NCBI GenBank assembly: GCA_963843085.1
Contig: CAWJJG010000011.1
Span: forward strand, 1,178,001-1,242,000
Direction: 5' to 3'
DNA from: DASUPK01 sp963843085
GTDB taxonomy: Bacteria; Actinomycetota; Thermoleophilia; Solirubrobacterales; 70-9
DNA: 64,000 nucleotides
The translations under genes were made by a program, and so were the position numbers. Under the pieces are notes generated by a model. That model made no database searches and had not been told where the DNA came from. It was given only the letters and a program-made list of their open reading frames with translations. This document shows, one piece after another, positions 61,352-64,000 of this stretch (position 1 is the stretch's first letter; each line of letters begins with the position of its first letter).

Positions 61352-62095
61352 ATGCGCAAGAGCAAGTATCTGATTGGAGCCACACTTGGCGTTCTCGGAG
61401 CACTCGCCTTCTCGGGAACCGCCATGGCAGGCGTTCCAACCGGCCAGACGTTGCAGGCGACTATCGCGCCCAAGAAGCTCGACAAGAAGCAGTTCAGGGC
61501 CGCCTCGCTGCACAACATCATCGCGACGACCTACAGCGATTTCAACGGGTCGCCGGCGGCGAAGGAGACGATCTTCCACCTGGATCATCAGATCAAGTTC
61601 GTCAACGGCAAGCTGCCCGCCTGTCCGCAGGCGACCCTCAATGCAGCCACCACCACGACCGCGGTTCAGTCCGCCTGTGGCGGAAGCATCGTGGGTACGG
61701 GCACCAACGAGGTCAACAACAAGACCGGGTTCTTCACCCAGCCGAACCCGGTTCTGCTCGTCAGCGGCGGTCCGACGACTCTGTTCGTCTGGACCCGCAT
61801 CGCCAACTCGCTGACCCTGGTCCTGAACGGCCAGTACGCAAAAGGCCCGAACACCCTCGACGTGACGGGTCTCCCGAACACGCCGGGCACCGACCTGACG
61901 CTGTTCGACACGACGCAGACCAAGGTCAAGACCGCTGGAAAGGGCAAGAAGAAGAAGTTCTACGTCATGGCCCGTTGCAAGAGCAAGAAGCACAAGATGG
62001 TCAGCAGCGAGACGACCACCTTCTGGGACGGCAGCTCGCAGACCGCCGTCTCCAGGCAGAAGTGCAAGGCGAAGAAGTCCAAGAAGAAGAAGTAA
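61352..62095 (+). CDS. Secreted protein with Lys-rich C-terminus
   Basis: 247 residues from the ATG preceded by AAGGAG. The signal peptide is RKSKYLIGATLGVLGALAFS, cleaved near TAMAG. The mature part has two cysteines in a CPQATLNAATTTTAVQSACGG segment and beta-rich repeats with GTGTNEVNN and NPVLLVSGG. The C-terminus is strikingly basic: KTAGKGKKKKFYVMARCKSKK, ending KAKKSKKKK, as in the beta-helix protein at 17119. Function unknown; the tail may bind acidic wall polymers (inference). Confidence 0.78.
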   Translation: MRKSKYLIGATLGVLGALAFSGTAMAGVPTGQTLQATIAPKKLDKKQFRAASLHNIIATTYSDFNGSPAAKETIFHLDHQIKFVNGKLPACPQATLNAATTTTAVQSACGGSIVGTGTNEVNNKTGFFTQPNPVLLVSGGPTTLFVWTRIANSLTLVLNGQYAKGPNTLDVTGLPNTPGTDLTLFDTTQTKVKTAGKGKKKKFYVMARCKSKKHKMVSSETTTFWDGSSQTAVSRQKCKAKKSKKKK

Positions 62096-62116
62096 CCCGT
62101 CCATCGCCGGAGGGGC

Positions 62117-62149
62117 GTGAGGGCGGTCCGTTGTCTGGGCCGCCCTCAC
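62117..62149. terminator. Stem-loop terminator between convergent genes
   Basis: GTGAGGGCGG at 62117 pairs perfectly with CCGCCCTCAC at 62140 (10 bp, 13-base loop). It lies between the lysine-tailed gene and the convergent glycosidase gene, so it can act on both strands. No strong T-run follows, as often in high-GC genomes. Confidence 0.65.
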
Positions 62150-62174
62150 CCTTCCCGCGCCCCTAGAGCCCGGC

Positions 62175-63644
62175 TCAGGGCGAGCAGCTTTTCAGCCGGT
62201 CGGTGGCGCCGGTGCCCGGGCAGCGGTCCCTGCCCTGGCCGCCGCGGATGCGATCAGCGCCGCGACCGCCGACCAGGGTGTCCCGGCCGGGTCCTCCGTT
62301 GATCACGTCCCTGCCCGGACCGGCGCAGATGCGGTCGTTCCCCCTCCCCCCGATGACGCGGTCACGTCCGCCCAGACTCGCGATCACGTCAGGGCCGACG
62401 CTGCCGCGCAGCTCGTCGCGGCCCGGCGTCCCCACGACGGTCGCGATCCGGCCGGCGCAACGGATCCGCTTCGGCCGGTCGGTGCCGATCCCGCCGACCT
62501 GCGAGCGGAACGTGGCGAAGGCGGGCTTCTCCGAGTAGTCGTCGCGCAGCAGCCCGACGGCGTCGAAGAGGTCCGTGCCGTTCGAGACGTTGTCGCGCAG
62601 GTTGAACCAGCGGTAGTCGGTCACCCCGAGAGTTCCGGAGTAGCGGTGCACCGCGTCCAGGGTCGACCTGAGAGCCAGGTCCTGGGTGCCCTCCGAACGC
62701 CCCAGATTGGTCGGGTAGCCGTTCTCCGTCACCCAGAGGTCGACGTTGCGGCCGAACCCGCCCAGGGGCAGGTAGCAGTCGCGCAGCAGCGTGAGGGCCT
62801 CGACGGTGTCGCTTCCGGCCGCCTGCGGCGTCGAGACCGGCGGGAAGACGAGCCCCGGATAGATCTGCAGCCCGACGTAGTCGAGCGCCCGCCGGAACTC
62901 AGGCGTCGCCAGACCGCCCAGCTGCTGCCAGAAGCTCGCATCCGACGTCGGCGACCAGCGCCAGGCGTACGAGAAGCCGAGCTCGACATCCGGTCGACCG
63001 ATCCGGTCGAGTTCCCGCCGGGCGATGCTCACGCCGGTGACGATCGCCTGCATCACGCCGGGATAGCTCCCATCGGAGGTGTTCGGCGAGACCGGAAAGT
63101 TGGCCTCGTTGGTGATCGTCAGCGCCTTCACCGACGGTCGCTTGCCCAGAATGCGTGCTGCGGTCCTCACGTAGCCGGTCCAGGCCGCCATGTCACCCTC
63201 CTGGTCGGCCGGTGGGTGGTAACGGACCTGAAGCTCAGAGTCGAAACCGGCCTTCGCGTATTGGTCGACGAGGGCGGCGTAGTGCCGGATCCCGTCCACG
63301 CCGTCGGACATCAGCATCCGGTTCAGATGAAGGACCAGCTGCCGTCTACCCGGGCGGAGACGGCCCAGAGCGGCCTGGGCGGCCGCCGGATCCTCCGGCT
63401 TCGGCTGCCCCTGAGAGATACCGGCGCTTCCGGCAGCGAGCGGCGTGATGCCGAAGCGGACGCGCTGCGCCGGCACGCTCACGGGCGGCGCTGGGGCCGT
63501 GAGGCAGAGATCTGCGGGCAGCTGGGCCCCGGCGGCGGGTGGACCGCCCGGGCCACCCGCCGCGAGAGTGACGGCGGCCAGCGCAAGGACGAGGACCAGT
63601 GGCCTCGCCGTGCTCAGCCTGCCGCGCACTTCTCCCGCCGACAT
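62175..63644 (-). CDS. Secreted glycosidase-like TIM-barrel protein with RTX repeats
   Basis: 489 residues with a signal peptide (PLVLVLALAAVTLAAGG). A TIM-barrel domain (residues about 60-400) has acid/base-type Glu in ALTITNEANFPVS and nucleophile-type Glu in LWVTENGYPTNLG, the pattern of clan A glycosidases. Residues about 405-480 are about six calcium-binding RTX nonapeptides (GGRDRVIGGRGNDRICAG; GGPGRDTLVGGRGADRI). No family member number can be given. Export as a calcium-folded enzyme is likely. The ATG at 63644 is five bases after the tRNA-Lys 3' end, so the message may be processed from a tRNA precursor. Confidence 0.85.
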   Translation of the reverse strand: MSAGEVRGRLSTARPLVLVLALAAVTLAAGGPGGPPAAGAQLPADLCLTAPAPPVSVPAQRVRFGITPLAAGSAGISQGQPKPEDPAAAQAALGRLRPGRRQLVLHLNRMLMSDGVDGIRHYAALVDQYAKAGFDSELQVRYHPPADQEGDMAAWTGYVRTAARILGKRPSVKALTITNEANFPVSPNTSDGSYPGVMQAIVTGVSIARRELDRIGRPDVELGFSYAWRWSPTSDASFWQQLGGLATPEFRRALDYVGLQIYPGLVFPPVSTPQAAGSDTVEALTLLRDCYLPLGGFGRNVDLWVTENGYPTNLGRSEGTQDLALRSTLDAVHRYSGTLGVTDYRWFNLRDNVSNGTDLFDAVGLLRDDYSEKPAFATFRSQVGGIGTDRPKRIRCAGRIATVVGTPGRDELRGSVGPDVIASLGGRDRVIGGRGNDRICAGPGRDVINGGPGRDTLVGGRGADRIRGGQGRDRCPGTGATDRLKSCSP

Positions 63645-63649
63645 CGTGA

Positions 63650-63722
63650 TGGGCCGTACAGGGATCGAACCTGTGACCTTGAGATTAAGAGTCTCCTGCT
63701 CTACCAGCTGAGCTAACGGCCC
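63650..63722 (-). tRNA. tRNA-Lys (anticodon CUU)
   Basis: A 73-base cloverleaf on the minus strand: acceptor GGGCCGT pairs with ACGGCCC, D-arm GCTC...GAGC, anticodon loop CTCTTAA (anticodon CTT), T-arm ACAGG-TTCGATC-CCTGT, discriminator A. The first anticodon-stem pair (position 27-43) is a G-A mismatch. It lies immediately upstream of, and on the same strand as, the glycosidase gene. Confidence 0.95.
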
Positions 63723-63760
63723 TGGTGGAGGGCGGCATTATAGGAAGCGCCGCGAAGAAG

Positions 63761-64000
63761 CTAGAGTCCGCCGGTGCCGAGACCGTTGAGCGGGTTGGCG
63801 CCGCCCGTTCCTCCGGTCCCGCCCGTTCCTCCGGTGGCACCGCCCGTGCCCTGCGTCTGCTGTTGCTGCCTCGTGAGTTGCTTGATCGCGGCCTGGAGCT
63901 GCTGGCCGAGCTGCTTGAACTGGGTGACCTGGCTGGTCTGCGCCGAGGTGCCGCCCTTCGCGGTCTTCGCCTGAGCCGCCGCCTGATCGCCGCCCTTCGT
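63761..64000 (-). CDS. 3' end of a Gln- and Gly-rich protein (partial)
   Basis: 79 codons and a stop, open to the window edge. The visible part is Gln/Lys/Thr-rich and helical in appearance (TSQVTQFKQLGQQLQAAIKQ), then Gly/Thr repeats (TGGATGGTGGTGG) and the end NPLNGLGTGGL. Such composition fits a secreted or surface coiled-coil protein. The N-terminus is outside the window, so no family can be given. Confidence 0.6.
   Translation of the reverse strand, partial: TKGGDQAAAQAKTAKGGTSAQTSQVTQFKQLGQQLQAAIKQLTRQQQQTQGTGGATGGTGGTGGTGGANPLNGLGTGGL

Overview
The window is high-GC bacterial DNA with densely packed genes, many overlapping by 4 bases (ATGA, GTGA, TTGA) and many GTG/TTG starts. A complete cytochrome c maturation start, a DnaB/loader pair, secreted proteins with lysine-rich tails, RTX and beta-helix proteins and a cyclic di-AMP riboswitch before cell-wall hydrolases suggest a deep-branching actinobacterium, most likely Thermoleophilia/Solirubrobacterales. 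That placement is inference from gene content; no rRNA gene is present to confirm it.

Layout. 0-2.2 kb: two tandem paralogous secreted proteins. 2.1-9.8 kb: a co-directional run ccmA-ccmB-ccmC-ccmD-like, hemA, hemC, cobA/hemD fusion, SAM hydrolase and a birA split in two overlapping frames; it joins haem export and cytochrome c assembly to the tetrapyrrole pathway. 9.8-12.9 kb (minus): thioesterase and a superfamily 2 helicase with a poly-acidic insert. 13-17 kb: TlpA-like lipoprotein, NfeD, slipin, GNAT, galT and an unknown protein. 17-25.5 kb: a 908-aa beta-helix protein, tRNA-Arg, a zinc-ribbon mini-protein, an acyltransferase with SGNH domain, a STAS protein, a Crp-like regulator, then a cyclic di-AMP riboswitch ahead of RlpA-like and M23 wall hydrolases. 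25.7-32.7 kb: GH5 enzyme, alpha/beta hydrolase, GT2 glycosyltransferase, methyltransferase and two large polytopic membrane proteins (surface glycan/lipid style). 32.7-41.3 kb: two related membrane-anchored proteins around pyrE, an epimerase, an L,D-transpeptidase, an ABC-2 transporter, an RDD-CPBP fusion, a HAD hydrolase and MscS. 41.3-50 kb: a class A PBP, DUF167, thiL, a degenerate M28-like membrane protein, and a response regulator/histidine kinase/HtrA operon. 50-60 kb: IMPase-like protein, TreT, OtsA, then rpsF-ssb-rpsR-rplI-dnaB-dnaC-like-purA. 60-64 kb: membrane proteins, a lysine-tailed secreted protein, a glycosidase-RTX fusion, tRNA-Lys and the 3' end of a Gln/Gly-rich protein.

The most notable signal is a family of about 100-bp intergenic elements (three full copies at 49.9, 52.3 and 55.35 kb and one short form at 58.66 kb). 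Each begins at the stop codon of the upstream gene and ends with ATGGCGAAGCC or a close variant at or just before the next start. The copies share an invariant core and two small hairpins, enclosed by arms whose differences are mostly compensatory, so the element behaves like a structured RNA or a mobile palindromic repeat. In two copies it is in frame with the downstream gene and may supply its start codon.
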